This document shows positions 24,131-33,268 of a DNA stretch of 64,000 nucleotides, piece by piece (position 1 is the first letter of the stretch; every line of letters begins with the position of its first letter). Source of the stretch: VGBK01 sp043810615 (GTDB lineage: Bacteria; Actinomycetota; Acidimicrobiia; Spongiisociales; UBA11373); contig JBDROA010000007.1 in assembly GCA_043810615.1 (NCBI GenBank), positions 5,354-69,353 on the forward strand, read 5' to 3'. Both the position numbers and the translations under genes were made by a program. The notes under the pieces were generated by a model. It searched no databases and was not told the origin of the DNA. It saw only the letters and a list, made by a program, of their open reading frames with translations.

Positions 24131-26320
24131 TCAGCGGCCGAGGCGGTGTGCCGCGTAGGTTCCCAGGGCGCGCATCGCCCGATCGGCGGTGCGGAACACG
24201 GGCACCCCTTCGGCCTCCAGCAGCGAAGCCAGGGGGTCGTAGAGGCATCCGCCGTCCACCACCACCACCCAGGCTTTGGCGGTGGCGCCGAAGAGTCGGG
24301 CGAGGCGAGGGCCCACCGACCCGGGGGCGGCGGCATCCTCGGGGTGGGCCGGCCCGGCGGCCAGGGTCGCCAGCGCGGGGGTGAGGGGCACGGCGCCCAC
24401 CAGGCCCAGGTCCACCGCGGGATCAGCCAGAACGGCCTCCACAGCCGCAGCGAACCCGGTGTCGTCGGTGATCGGGGTCAGGTCGAGGGGGTTGCGCACC
24501 CCGACCACCCCCTCCAGGCGGCGCGCCGCCAGCATCGCGGCCACCGCCCCCTCCGCCACCGGGCCCAGGGTGGGAAAGGCGAAGGTGCCCTGGTGGTCGG
24601 CGGCGGCCACGCACTCGAAGCCGGCATTTGACACCGCACCGAGGCGCAGGCCGGCGATCTCCTTCCCCCGCAGCGTCACGGCGAGGCGCACCAGGTCCTC
24701 GAACTCCTCGAACGTGCCGGCCATCAGCACGCCGGCCTCCCGGGCGAGCGCCCCGGCCAGAGCGTGGTCGGGGGCCAGCGCCGCGGTGTGCGAGGCAGCG
24801 GCGGCGGCACCGTCGGAGGTGCGGCCCCCCAGGTAGAGGATCACCACCCCGCCCCGCTGCCGGATGCGAGCGGCGGCGTCGAGGCAGCGGGCCCCGTCGC
24901 CGGGGCGGAACCCCTCGAGGTAGCAGGCGAACACCTCCACTGCGGGGTCGTCCTGCAGGCAGGAGAGGTAGTCGCCGGCCGTCAGGTCGGCCTGGTTGCC
25001 CAGGGTCACCAAGTAGCGCGGCCGCAGGTGGGCAAGCCGATCGAGGCGGGCAATGGCGAAAGCCCCGCTCTGGGAGAGCACCGCCAGGGGCGCGGTCGGA
25101 GCCCCGGGCCGGGGGCTGGACTTGAAGCCGGGGATGAAAGTGGCGTCGTAGCCGCCGGGCACGGAGCGCACCCCCATGGAGTTGCCCCCGTTCACCACCG
25201 GCCCGTCGCCGCGGCGGCGCCCGGCGGCCACCGCGGCCGCCAGGCGCCCGGCCAGCGCCTCGCTCCCCTCCCGCTCGCCGAGGCCACCGGGGATCAGGAT
25301 CACCGCCCCCGCCGCCCCCCTAGCCACCACCTCCTCCAGCGCCTGGGGTGCAGCTTCGGCGGCGAGGCTCAGCACGAGCAGGTCCACCCGCTCCGCCAGG
25401 GCCGCCACATCGGGCACGGCCCGGCAGCCCTCGACCTCCGCCACCCCCGGCTTCACCACGGTCACCGCCGCCGCCGGGAAACCCTCGCTCAGGATGTTGT
25501 GCAGGATGATCCGCCCCGGGTTCATCCGCTCCGACACCCCGGCGACCGCTATGGAGCGCGGGTGCAACAGACGGTCCAACTGCGCCGGCGGGCGCGGCGA
25601 GGCCGCTTCCGGAAGAGCGCCCCGGCGAGCCAGGGCGTCGAGCGCCACGGGGCCTCGAGCGGTGAAGACCATCGGGTTGACCTCGACGTCTATCACGTCG
25701 GGGGGCAGTCCGGGAAGGGCCTCCGCCACCCGCTCCAGGACGGCCTCGAGCGCCGCGATTTCCACGGCAGGAGCACCGCCTCGCAACCCTCCGGTGAGGG
25801 CCGCCACGGCCGGCGAGCCCGCCGGAAGGCCGGCCGCCCCGGGCCCGATCCGGAGCACGACGGGAGGGAACCCCCGGGCCAGCCACTCGGCGTGGAGTCC
25901 GCCGAGGCCGAGGACCAGCACGGGCCCGAACTCGGCGGTGCGGCGCACCCCGAGCAGCAACTCCCCGCCGGGCCGGGCATCGTGCGGGACAAACTCCGCC
26001 ACCAGCCAGCCCCGCACCTCCTCCCCGGTGAACCCCGGGGCCATCCCTGCGATGGCCGCCGCCACCGCCCCTGCCTTCCGGGGGACCACCCGAACCCCGC
26101 CGCGATCGGTCTTGTGGGCCACTGCCGGGGCCAGCACCTTGACCACCACCCGCTCGCCGGGGAGGCCGTCGAGGGGGGGCACCGCTCCGCCGGGCGCCAC
26201 CACCAGGTGAGCGGGGAGGCCGATCCCCAGCGCCGCCGCCAGGGCGTAGGCCTCGGTCTCCAGCAGTGCCTCCCGGCCCTCGGTCCGGGCCGGGGCAAGC
26301 AGGTCCTCCAGGCGGCTCAT
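24131..26320 (-). CDS. ADP-forming acyl-CoA synthetase, fused beta-alpha subunits
   Basis: A 729-aa NDP-forming acyl-CoA synthetase that would convert acyl-CoA + ADP + Pi to free acid + ATP + CoA. Residues about 1-215 are the ATP-grasp (beta) domain ('VVVKVLAPAVAHKTDRGGVRVV'). From about residue 250 come the CoA-binding and ligase (alpha) domains ('LHPRSIAVAGVSERMNPG', 'LAVLSQSGAFAIARLDRL'), with the probable phosphorylated His near residue 509 ('AASHTAALAPDHA'). The beta-first order is the reverse of the more common alpha-beta fusion. The ATG overlaps the iorB stop (ATGA), so it is translated with the indolepyruvate oxidoreductase, whose aryl-acetyl-CoA products it could use to make ATP. Confidence 0.88.
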   Translation of the reverse strand: MSRLEDLLAPARTEGREALLETEAYALAAALGIGLPAHLVVAPGGAVPPLDGLPGERVVVKVLAPAVAHKTDRGGVRVVPRKAGAVAAAIAGMAPGFTGEEVRGWLVAEFVPHDARPGGELLLGVRRTAEFGPVLVLGLGGLHAEWLARGFPPVVLRIGPGAAGLPAGSPAVAALTGGLRGGAPAVEIAALEAVLERVAEALPGLPPDVIDVEVNPMVFTARGPVALDALARRGALPEAASPRPPAQLDRLLHPRSIAVAGVSERMNPGRIILHNILSEGFPAAAVTVVKPGVAEVEGCRAVPDVAALAERVDLLVLSLAAEAAPQALEEVVARGAAGAVILIPGGLGEREGSEALAGRLAAAVAAGRRRGDGPVVNGGNSMGVRSVPGGYDATFIPGFKSSPRPGAPTAPLAVLSQSGAFAIARLDRLAHLRPRYLVTLGNQADLTAGDYLSCLQDDPAVEVFACYLEGFRPGDGARCLDAAARIRQRGGVVILYLGGRTSDGAAAAASHTAALAPDHALAGALAREAGVLMAGTFEEFEDLVRLAVTLRGKEIAGLRLGAVSNAGFECVAAADHQGTFAFPTLGPVAEGAVAAMLAARRLEGVVGVRNPLDLTPITDDTGFAAAVEAVLADPAVDLGLVGAVPLTPALATLAAGPAHPEDAAAPGSVGPRLARLFGATAKAWVVVVDGGCLYDPLASLLEAEGVPVFRTADRAMRALGTYAAHRLGR

Positions 26321-26895
26321 GGCCGGGTCACCGCCTCCCGGCCCAGGGCGAAGGCGCGCCGGTTCGCCTCGACCACCCGCCTCCCCTTGGCAGCGAAGCC
26401 CTCCACGATGCAACTCTCGATGACCTCACCCGGGACGGGGAGGAACGCCGAGGCCGCCCCCACCATCACAACGTTGGCGGTGCGTCGGGAGCCGGCGCGC
26501 CGTGCCAGCTCCCCCGCTTCCACCAGCACCGCCCCCGGCACGGCGCGCACCGCCGCCAGCACCGCCTCCACCGCCGGGTAGTCGGGCACGTTCTCGTAGG
26601 GATCGGCGGCGGTGACCAGGCGGCCACCAGGAGCGAGATAGTCGAGGTAGCGCAGCGCCTCCACGGGCTCCACTCCCAGCACCATGTCTGCACCGCCCCG
26701 CGGCACCAGGTCGCCCTCGATGGGGACGTCGGCGAGGCGCAGGGAGGCCTGCACCGCCCCGCCGCGCTGCGACATGCCGTGCACCTCTCCCTGACGCACC
26801 ACCAGGCCGTGGCGCCGGGCCGCCTCGGCGAGGATGGCCGCCACCGACAGCACCCCCTGCCCGCCCACCCCGGCGAGGATCAGGTCGTGCTTCAC
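26317..26895 (-). CDS. iorB: Indolepyruvate ferredoxin oxidoreductase, beta subunit
   Basis: A 192-aa gamma-type subunit ('LILAGVGGQGVLSVAAILAEAA', 'GEVHGMSQRGGAVQASLRLAD'). These glycine-rich and 'GMSQRGG' motifs are diagnostic of IorB. With IorA it oxidises indolepyruvate, phenylpyruvate and related aryl-pyruvates to aryl-acetyl-CoA and CO2, passing electrons to ferredoxin. The GTG start overlaps the iorA stop and its own stop overlaps the acyl-CoA synthetase start, so all three are one coupled unit. Length is normal for the family. Confidence 0.93.
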   Translation of the reverse strand: MKHDLILAGVGGQGVLSVAAILAEAARRHGLVVRQGEVHGMSQRGGAVQASLRLADVPIEGDLVPRGGADMVLGVEPVEALRYLDYLAPGGRLVTAADPYENVPDYPAVEAVLAAVRAVPGAVLVEAGELARRAGSRRTANVVMVGAASAFLPVPGEVIESCIVEGFAAKGRRVVEANRRAFALGREAVTRP

Positions 26896-28505
26896 GTCTT
26901 CTCCGCTTCGCGCCGCTCCACCTTGGCCAACTCCACGCACGGCCGCACCGCCACGATCACCGACAGCCCCGGGTGCACCAGTTCGGCCCGCAGCAGCGCC
27001 GCCAGCGCTGCGGGGCGGCGCGCCGCCACCTCCACCACATGAAGGTGCCCGGGGTCCACGCCGAGGCCCCGGAGCAGCGGCTCCAGTCGGGAGCCGGGGA
27101 GCACGGTGGGCTGGAGGCCGGTCATGGCCACCGTTCCGTTGTCCAGGATCAGCAGGGTCATCGGGGTGCCGGCGGCGACCGCGTCCATGAGCGGGGTGAC
27201 CCCGGAGTGGAGGAAAGTGCTGTCGCCGATGACGGCCAGCACGGGGCGCAGCCCGGCGTCGGCCGCCCCCTTGGCCATGCCCACCGAGGCGCCCATGCAC
27301 ACACAGGAATCGATGGCCGAGTACGGGGGCAGCGCCCCCAGGGTGTAGCAGCCGATGTCGGAGGTGACCACCGACTCGGGGAAAGCGGTGAGGGCTTCCC
27401 GCACCGCTTCGTACGAATCGGCGTGGGGGCAGCCCTTGCAAAGCTGCGGGGGCCGCCCGGGCAGAGGCAGGGCCGAGGGAGCCAGATGGGGCCGGGCCGG
27501 CAGGCCCAGGGCGGCCCGCACCAGATCGGGGGTGAGCTCGCCGTCGAGAGGAAGCGCCCCCGACTCCTTGCCCAGCACCTCCCAGCCGTGGGGCAGCACG
27601 CCCCGCACCTGCCGCTCCAGGAAGGGGTAGCCCTCCTCGATTACCAGGAGGCGAGGGACGCCCTCGGCGAGCCGGCGGATGGCCTCCAGCGGGGCCGGGT
27701 ACATGCCCACGTGGAGCGTGGGCGGCCGCAAACCCGCTTCTCCGGCCTCGGCGGCGAAGTAGTGGCGGGCGATGCCGGAGGTGAGCACGGCGAAGGGGGC
27801 GCCGGCCTCTCCGGGGGCGAAAGCGTTGTGTCCTGAGGCCGCCGCCGCCGCCCGGATGGCCGGCAGCCGGTCGAGGAGGTGCCGCCAGAGGCGCCGGGCG
27901 TTGTGCGGCAGCAAGGTCCAATCCTGGGGGGCCGCCGCCCTGGCCATGGGGCTCTGGCCCCGCGGCGGCCGGGGGGCCACCACCGCCCGGCTGTGGCAGA
28001 GGCGAGTGACAAGGCGCACCACCACCGGCACCCCGAAGCGCTCCGAGAGGTCGAAGGCCTCCCGCGTCATGTCGTAGGCCTCCTGCTGGTCGGCGGGCTC
28101 CAGGCAGGGGACCCGGGCGAAGTCGGCCAGGACCCGGGTGTCCTGCTCGTTCTGCGACGAGTGCATGCCGGGGTCGTCGGCCACCGCCACCACCAGGCCG
28201 CCGCCCAGGGCCACCAGCGCCGAGTTCACAAAGGGGTCCATGGCCACGTTGAGCCCGACGTGCTTCATGGCCACCAGGGCCCGGCGACCCAGCATCGACA
28301 CGCCAAGCGCCTGCTCGTAGGCGGTCTTCTCGTTGGCGCACCAGTGGGCGGTGAAGCCCCCGGGGCCGGCCCTCGGTACGAGGTACTCGAGGATCTCGGT
28401 GGAGGGCGTGCCCGGATAGGCGTAGGCGCCGCTCACCCCGGCGTGCAGCGCGCCGAGGGCCACCGCCTCGTCCCCGAGCAGCATCAGAGCGCCGGCTTGG
28501 TCCAT
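26892..28505 (-). CDS. iorA: Indolepyruvate ferredoxin oxidoreductase, alpha subunit lacking the ferredoxin domain
   Basis: A 537-aa TPP enzyme. The N-terminal alpha-type domain shows 'GVSGAYAYPGTPSTEILEYL' and 'ANEKTAYEQALGVSMLGRRALVAMKHVGLN'. The C-terminal TPP domain has 'LCKGCPHADSYEAVREAL' and 'GDSTFLHSGVTPLMDA...ILDNGTVAMTGLQPT'. Canonical IorA (about 600-650 aa) ends with a two-cluster 4Fe-4S ferredoxin domain. This one stops shortly after 'AVRPCVELAKVERREAEKT' with no CxxCxxC motif, so the internal electron relay seems absent and a separate ferredoxin would be needed. The ATG is the first good start; 28506-28646 is the divergent promoter region shared with the next gene. Confidence 0.92.
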   Translation of the reverse strand: MDQAGALMLLGDEAVALGALHAGVSGAYAYPGTPSTEILEYLVPRAGPGGFTAHWCANEKTAYEQALGVSMLGRRALVAMKHVGLNVAMDPFVNSALVALGGGLVVAVADDPGMHSSQNEQDTRVLADFARVPCLEPADQQEAYDMTREAFDLSERFGVPVVVRLVTRLCHSRAVVAPRPPRGQSPMARAAAPQDWTLLPHNARRLWRHLLDRLPAIRAAAAASGHNAFAPGEAGAPFAVLTSGIARHYFAAEAGEAGLRPPTLHVGMYPAPLEAIRRLAEGVPRLLVIEEGYPFLERQVRGVLPHGWEVLGKESGALPLDGELTPDLVRAALGLPARPHLAPSALPLPGRPPQLCKGCPHADSYEAVREALTAFPESVVTSDIGCYTLGALPPYSAIDSCVCMGASVGMAKGAADAGLRPVLAVIGDSTFLHSGVTPLMDAVAAGTPMTLLILDNGTVAMTGLQPTVLPGSRLEPLLRGLGVDPGHLHVVEVAARRPAALAALLRAELVHPGLSVIVAVRPCVELAKVERREAEKT

Positions 28506-28646
28506 GCCGGCCCCACCGTACTGCGCCGCCGCGCCGGGGCGCAGCGGCCGGATGGCCCGGCCCCGTCCCGGGACCGGGGACGGAGTGCCCTACCCCCTCC
28601 GGCGAATCCCGGCCATCATGGGGTCCAAGAAGGCGCAGGAGGCTCA

Positions 28647-30326
28647 GTGGCGGACCGGACATTCCTATTGCTTGGCGGAGCCGGCATGGTCGGCTTCGAG
28701 GTGGCCCATCAGGTGGCCAACTCGCTCTGCCCGGAGCGAGTGGTGATCACCTCGCTGCCCGAGGACGGCATGGTTCGGGCCGTGGAGCGCCTCCGCGGGC
28801 TCGTCCCCCCAGATGTGGAGATCGTCGGCGAGTGGGGCGACCTGTTCGTGCGCGAGGAGTTCACCCGGCGCGACCGGCGGTTGCTCCTCGACGACCCGGC
28901 CTGCCGGGAGGCCATCTTCGCCGACCTGCTCGGCCCCCTCGACGCCGCCTACGAGCGCTCGCGACTCGCCCACCTCATCGCCACCCATCGCCCCGACGTG
29001 GTGATCGACGCCATCAACACCGCCACCGCCATCTCCTACCAGGACGTCTACACCACCGCCATCCTGGCCCAACGCGATCTCGAGAACCTGGTGGCCGGCC
29101 ACGAGGTGGCGCCGGAGCAGCTGGCCCGCAACGCGGAGACTCTCATCCTGTCCCAGTCGATGTCGCAACTGGTGCGCCACGTGATGATCCTCGACCGCGC
29201 CCTCGCCGAAGCGGGCACCCGCCTCTACCTCAAGATCGGCACCACCGGCACCGGGGGCATGGGCCTGAACATCCCCTACACCCACAGTGAGGATCGCCCT
29301 TCGGCCAAGCTGCTGACCAAGACCGCCGTGGCCTTCGCCCACACCGGGCTGCTCTTCCTGATGGCGCGCTCGCCCGGCCGGCCGGTGGTGAAGGAGATCA
29401 AACCCGGCGCACTCGTCGGCTACTCAGACATCGCACATCGCACCATCCAGGAGATGGGCCACCCGGTGTCGCTCTACGCCGCCCGGGCCGAGGCCCTCGG
29501 GGAGCGCCTGCACCTCCGCCTCGACCCCGCGGGGTTCGCCCGGCAAGCCGAGCTACGCCTCCCCGTGGTGGATACCGGGGAGAACGGGGTCTTCACCAAA
29601 GGGGAGTTCGAGGCCATCACCGCCATGGGACAAATGGAGTTCGTCACCCCCGAGGAGATCGCCGGCCTCTGCGTGCAAGAGATCGTCGGGCGCAACACCG
29701 GGCGCGACGTCATATCCGCCCTCGATGCCGCCGTGCTGGGCCCCTCGTACCGGGCCGGGGTGCTGCGCTCCCGGGTCCTCGAAGGACTGCGCTCCCTCGA
29801 AGACCGCACGGGCACCCACAGCGTCGCCCTCGGCCAGCTCGGCCCCCCCGAGCTCTCCAAGCTGCTCTGGGAGGCGGAGCTCCTCGCCCTCGCCGGCGGC
29901 ACCCTCACCGCCGTATTGGCAACCACCCCGGAGGCTTTGAGCGCCGCGGCGGCGGACGTGCTCGAGGAGCGGCCCGGGCTGCGCGACACGATCACCTCCC
30001 TGGGCCTGCCCATCCTCGATCCCGACGGGGGAGGCCTGTGGCGCGGTCCCTTCCTCCGCATCCCCGAGGTGGCCGGGGAAGTCGAGGTGGCGGTGGGCCC
30101 CGAAGACCGCGACCGCTGGGCCTCCAAGGGGTGGGTGGACCTGCGCCCGGCCAACTTCGCCCGCTGGCAGGAGAGGCTGGCGGCCATGGCGGCGGCGCAC
30201 CCCGGCTCCGCCATGCCCGGGTCGGCCGGGGCCGCTCCCGAGACCTCCCTCTCGAACCACATCGAGATCGGGACCGTGGTGGCCTGGGTGCTTTCCGGCG
30301 AGTTGGGCGGGTACCGGATCAAGTAG
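28647..30326 (+). CDS. Large Rossmann-fold NAD(P)-binding protein of unknown function
   Basis: A 559-aa protein. The N-terminus 'FLLLGGAGMVGFEVAHQVAN' (GGAGMVG at residues about 9-15) is an extended-SDR type nucleotide-binding motif. The region around 'RPDVVIDAINTATAISYQDVY' fits the SDR core, and 'LKIGTTGTGGMGLNIPYTHSEDRPS' follows. The C-terminal half ('GVFTKGEFEAITAMGQMEFVTPEEIAGL') is helical and not recognised. At almost twice the length of ordinary epimerases it is probably a specialised family. GTG start with AGGAGG 5 bases upstream. Divergent from iorA; its 3' end overlaps the convergent radical SAM gene by 8 bases. Substrate and pathway unknown. Confidence 0.72.
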   Translation: MADRTFLLLGGAGMVGFEVAHQVANSLCPERVVITSLPEDGMVRAVERLRGLVPPDVEIVGEWGDLFVREEFTRRDRRLLLDDPACREAIFADLLGPLDAAYERSRLAHLIATHRPDVVIDAINTATAISYQDVYTTAILAQRDLENLVAGHEVAPEQLARNAETLILSQSMSQLVRHVMILDRALAEAGTRLYLKIGTTGTGGMGLNIPYTHSEDRPSAKLLTKTAVAFAHTGLLFLMARSPGRPVVKEIKPGALVGYSDIAHRTIQEMGHPVSLYAARAEALGERLHLRLDPAGFARQAELRLPVVDTGENGVFTKGEFEAITAMGQMEFVTPEEIAGLCVQEIVGRNTGRDVISALDAAVLGPSYRAGVLRSRVLEGLRSLEDRTGTHSVALGQLGPPELSKLLWEAELLALAGGTLTAVLATTPEALSAAAADVLEERPGLRDTITSLGLPILDPDGGGLWRGPFLRIPEVAGEVEVAVGPEDRDRWASKGWVDLRPANFARWQERLAAMAAAHPGSAMPGSAGAAPETSLSNHIEIGTVVAWVLSGELGGYRIK

Positions 30327-31185
30327 GCAGGGCGGGCCCGCCCCGGCCCCACCCGGCGGCGTGGCACAGGTGCTTGGCGGCGTCGAACTCCGCATGCGCC
30401 AGGAGGGCATCCAGATCCTCGACGGCGAGGAAAGGACCGTAGCTGCGGAATGAGGTGCCGACGGGGATGGTGAGCGTGCCGTCGGGGAACACCATCACGT
30501 AGAGACGATCCAGGGTCTCGTGGCTCAGCCAGTTGATGTGGACGGCGTGGGGCCCGGCCTCAACGGTGAGGCGCAGGGCGGCGAACTCCGCCGCCGAGAC
30601 GACGAGGTCGTCCCAGTGGACCCCGGGGTCCATGGAGCGCGGGAAAGCCTGGAAGACGTTGTAGAAGAGCCGATTCGGCTGGACTGCGGCCCGCCCGTCG
30701 AGCAGGCCGACGATGCCCGGGACGTCGGCCAGGTTGTGCCGGGTCACCGGAGTGGCCACCTTGATGTCGATGCCCGGATACGCTGCGAGCAGATCGAGTG
30801 CGGCCAGCACCGCAGCGAAGTGACCCTCCTTCTTGGTGCGGGCCGACACCTCCTCCGAGGCTCCGTCGAGGGGCAGGGAGATCAAGTCGATCTCCGCGCC
30901 GTGCTCGGCGAGGAAGGCAGCGGTGAGCCGGTCCCCGGTGGTGGAGACCGCCACCTCGAGCCCGAAGTCCCGGGCGTGACGGATCAGCTCGCCAAGATCC
31001 TCGCGCTGCAGCGGGTCGCCGCCGGTGAACACGATGCGGCGGGCGCCGGCGGCGGTGATGTGCTCGACGATGGCCCGGGCGGTGGCGGTGTCAACCCCGG
31101 CCACCTCCTGAGGCCCCCAGCAGTAGGGGCACTCCTGGCTGCACTCCGAAGTGACGTGGAAGTCGATGGTGGCGACCCGAGGCAC
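30319..31185 (-). CDS. Radical SAM enzyme
   Basis: A 288-aa radical SAM protein. The cluster motif CSQECPYC (Cys15, Cys19, Cys22) binds a 4Fe-4S centre that cleaves S-adenosylmethionine, and 'VFTGGDPLQREDL' is the GGE-type SAM-binding motif in GGDP form. There is no SPASM or second cluster domain, though one extra Cys lies in 'AKHLCHAAGW' near the C-terminus. The compact size resembles activating or coenzyme/RiPP-type enzymes, but no substrate peptide gene is visible nearby. GTG start with a purine-rich GGAGGGGAGG site. The 3' end overlaps the preceding convergent gene. Confidence 0.83.
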   Translation of the reverse strand: MPRVATIDFHVTSECSQECPYCWGPQEVAGVDTATARAIVEHITAAGARRIVFTGGDPLQREDLGELIRHARDFGLEVAVSTTGDRLTAAFLAEHGAEIDLISLPLDGASEEVSARTKKEGHFAAVLAALDLLAAYPGIDIKVATPVTRHNLADVPGIVGLLDGRAAVQPNRLFYNVFQAFPRSMDPGVHWDDLVVSAAEFAALRLTVEAGPHAVHINWLSHETLDRLYVMVFPDGTLTIPVGTSFRSYGPFLAVEDLDALLAHAEFDAAKHLCHAAGWGRGGPALPT

Positions 31186-31257
31186 GCCTCCCCTCCGCTG
31201 GCTCGACCGGATTGTACGGCGCGTCTCCCTCCGGCCCCGGCCCGGTACCGGCCGCCG

Positions 31258-32397
31258 CTACAGGGGCAAGCCCAGGCCGCGGCCGATCACCAGGCGCTGG
31301 ATCTCACTGGTTCCCTCCCCGATCTCCAGCACCTTGGCGTCCCGGTAGAACCGCGACACGGGGGTCTCGTCCACGTAGCCGTAGCCCCCGAAGATCTGGG
31401 TGGCATGGCGAGTGGCGTCGACGGCGATCTCGGAGGCGTAGAGCTTGGCCATAGCCGCTTCCTGGCGGAAGGGACGGCCCTGGTCCCGCAGCCAGGCGGC
31501 CCGGTAGGTAAGGAGGCGGGCGGCCTCCACCGCCACCGCCATGTCGGCGCAGCGGAAAGCCACCCCCTGGTTGGCCCCGATGGGCCGGCCGAACGCCTGC
31601 CTCTCCTTGGCATAGCCGACGCTCTGTTCCAGGCAGCCCTGGGCCAGGCCCACCGCCATGGCGGCAATGGCCACCCGACCGTCGTCGAGGATCGCCAGGA
31701 ACTGGCGAAAGCCGCGCCCCCGCTCGCCCAGCAGGTTCCCCGCCGGCACCCGGCACTCCTCGAAGCGCAGGCCGTGGGTGTCCGAGGCGTGCCAGCCCAT
31801 CTTGCGATAGGCCGGTTCCACCACGAAGCCGGGCGTCCCCGCCGGGACGATGATGGCCGAGATCTCGGCCGGCCCGGTGCGGGCGGTGACCGTCACCAGC
31901 GAGGTGATGGAGGTGCCGGAGTTGGTGATGAACACCTTCTCCCCGTTGATCACCCACTCGTCCCCGTCCAGCTCCGCCCGGGTGCGGGTGGCCCCGGCGT
32001 CGGAGCCGGCCTCCGGTTCGGTGAGCCCAAAGGCACCCAGGGCCCGGCCCGCCACCAGGTCGGGGAGCCACTGCGCCCTCTGCTCCTCGCTCCCGAAACG
32101 GCAGATGGGGCTGGCCCCCAGCGACACCCCGGCCTCCAGAGTGATCGCCAGCGAGGCGTCCACCCGGGCCACCTCCTCGATGGCGAGGCACAGGGTCAGC
32201 AGGCCGGCGTCGGACCCCCCATACTCCTCCGGGAAGGGCAGCCCGAAGAGGCCCAGGTCGCCCATCTTCCGCACCACATCGAGGGGGAAGTGATGGTCCC
32301 GGTCCCACTCGGCGGCGTGGGGGGCGATCTCGGCTTCGGCGAACTCCCGTACCACCTTGCGGAAAGCCACGAGCTCCGGGGACGGGTCGAAGTCCAC
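31258..32397 (-). CDS. Acyl-CoA dehydrogenase
   Basis: A 379-aa flavoprotein that introduces a trans-2,3 double bond into acyl-CoA, passing electrons to electron-transfer flavoprotein. Typical blocks: 'GLFGLPFPEEYGGSDAGLLTLCLAIEEVARVDASLA', 'AFGLTEPEAGSDAGATRTRA' (FAD and substrate site), 'GWHASDTHGLRFEECRVPAGNLLGE' and C-terminal 'YGYVDETPVSRFYRDAKVLEIGEGTSEIQ', whose Glu residues are candidates for the catalytic base. Length is normal. GTG start with GGGAGG 6 bases upstream. No beta-oxidation partner is adjacent; the branched-chain-type oxidoreductase at 13-16 kb could supply substrates, which is speculation. Confidence 0.92.
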   Translation of the reverse strand: MDFDPSPELVAFRKVVREFAEAEIAPHAAEWDRDHHFPLDVVRKMGDLGLFGLPFPEEYGGSDAGLLTLCLAIEEVARVDASLAITLEAGVSLGASPICRFGSEEQRAQWLPDLVAGRALGAFGLTEPEAGSDAGATRTRAELDGDEWVINGEKVFITNSGTSITSLVTVTARTGPAEISAIIVPAGTPGFVVEPAYRKMGWHASDTHGLRFEECRVPAGNLLGERGRGFRQFLAILDDGRVAIAAMAVGLAQGCLEQSVGYAKERQAFGRPIGANQGVAFRCADMAVAVEAARLLTYRAAWLRDQGRPFRQEAAMAKLYASEIAVDATRHATQIFGGYGYVDETPVSRFYRDAKVLEIGEGTSEIQRLVIGRGLGLPL

Positions 32398-32428
32398 TGC
32401 TACCTCCCGTGTGAAGACGACGGCGAAC

Positions 32429-33241
32429 TCAACGCAGCAGGCGCTCCCCCATGGCCCGGAAGTAGGCGGCGCCGAGGAGCTGGGCGATGCCGACGAGTGC
32501 CACGGCGGAGGCCATCACCACCAGGCCGTTGCGGTACAGCGTCCCGTCGGTGATGGTGGTCACCATGTCCCTTCCCTCGCCGCTCACCAGGGTCGCGGCC
32601 CCGATGACGGCGGCGCCGGCGACGCCGGTCACCGCGGCGGCGAGGCTCAGCACCCACCAGGCCACGCCGGTGCCGATGAGAGGCTGCCTCCGCCAGCGAT
32701 CGGCCACGGGCGCTGGCCCGTTGTCGGGATGGGCGATGCGCTCGATCTCGGAGAACACCAGCCGGGGGATCAGCACGTTGCCCAGCGGGATGAACCAGCC
32801 TCCCACCGCCCAACCCGACGACCAGGAGCGGCCTTCGGCCCCGGTGCGACCCAGGCTGCGGTAGGCCTGGCTGCCCCATACGAGGAGGAGGATGAAGAGC
32901 ACGAGGCCGGCCAGACCCAGGATCCCGGCGGCCCCGGCCCACAGGTCCGAGGCGTCCTCCCAGGCCGAAAACTCATCGGCGTCGAAACCGAGCGGGGCGG
33001 TCCACCAGGCGTGCATCCTCGGGATGGCGTTGGCCAGGGCCACCACCGCCAGGCCGGCGACGCCGGCGGTGAGGTAGAGGAACACCCGCACCGCCGTATG
33101 CAAGCCGGGGCTGAGGCGGGTCTGCGGCACAGCCTCCCAGGGCGGTGCCGGCGGCGCCGGTGGCGCCGGGCGCGACTCGGGCGGGTACCACTTGCCGTCG
33201 GACGCCAGCCACCATCCTTCGCCTTGCGGCCGGTCGCTCAT
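32429..33241 (-). CDS. DUF4328-type membrane protein
   Basis: A 270-aa protein. It begins with a short 'WWLASDGKWYPPE' motif like that of DUF2510-type N-terminal segments. It then has a Pro-rich linker and four hydrophobic helices, with 'VGGWFIPLGNVLIPRLVFSEIERIA' and 'VAWWVLSLAAAV' matching the DUF4328 core. DUF4328 proteins are actinobacterial membrane proteins of unknown function. The ATG has GGGAGGG 6 bases upstream. It follows the methyltransferase by 27 bases on the same strand and may end the EamA-amidohydrolase-methyltransferase transcript. Confidence 0.82.
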   Translation of the reverse strand: MSDRPQGEGWWLASDGKWYPPESRPAPPAPPAPPWEAVPQTRLSPGLHTAVRVFLYLTAGVAGLAVVALANAIPRMHAWWTAPLGFDADEFSAWEDASDLWAGAAGILGLAGLVLFILLLVWGSQAYRSLGRTGAEGRSWSSGWAVGGWFIPLGNVLIPRLVFSEIERIAHPDNGPAPVADRWRRQPLIGTGVAWWVLSLAAAVTGVAGAAVIGAATLVSGEGRDMVTTITDGTLYRNGLVVMASAVALVGIAQLLGAAYFRAMGERLLR

Positions 33242-33268
33242 CTGTGTCCCTCCCTGGTCGGGCCCAGC

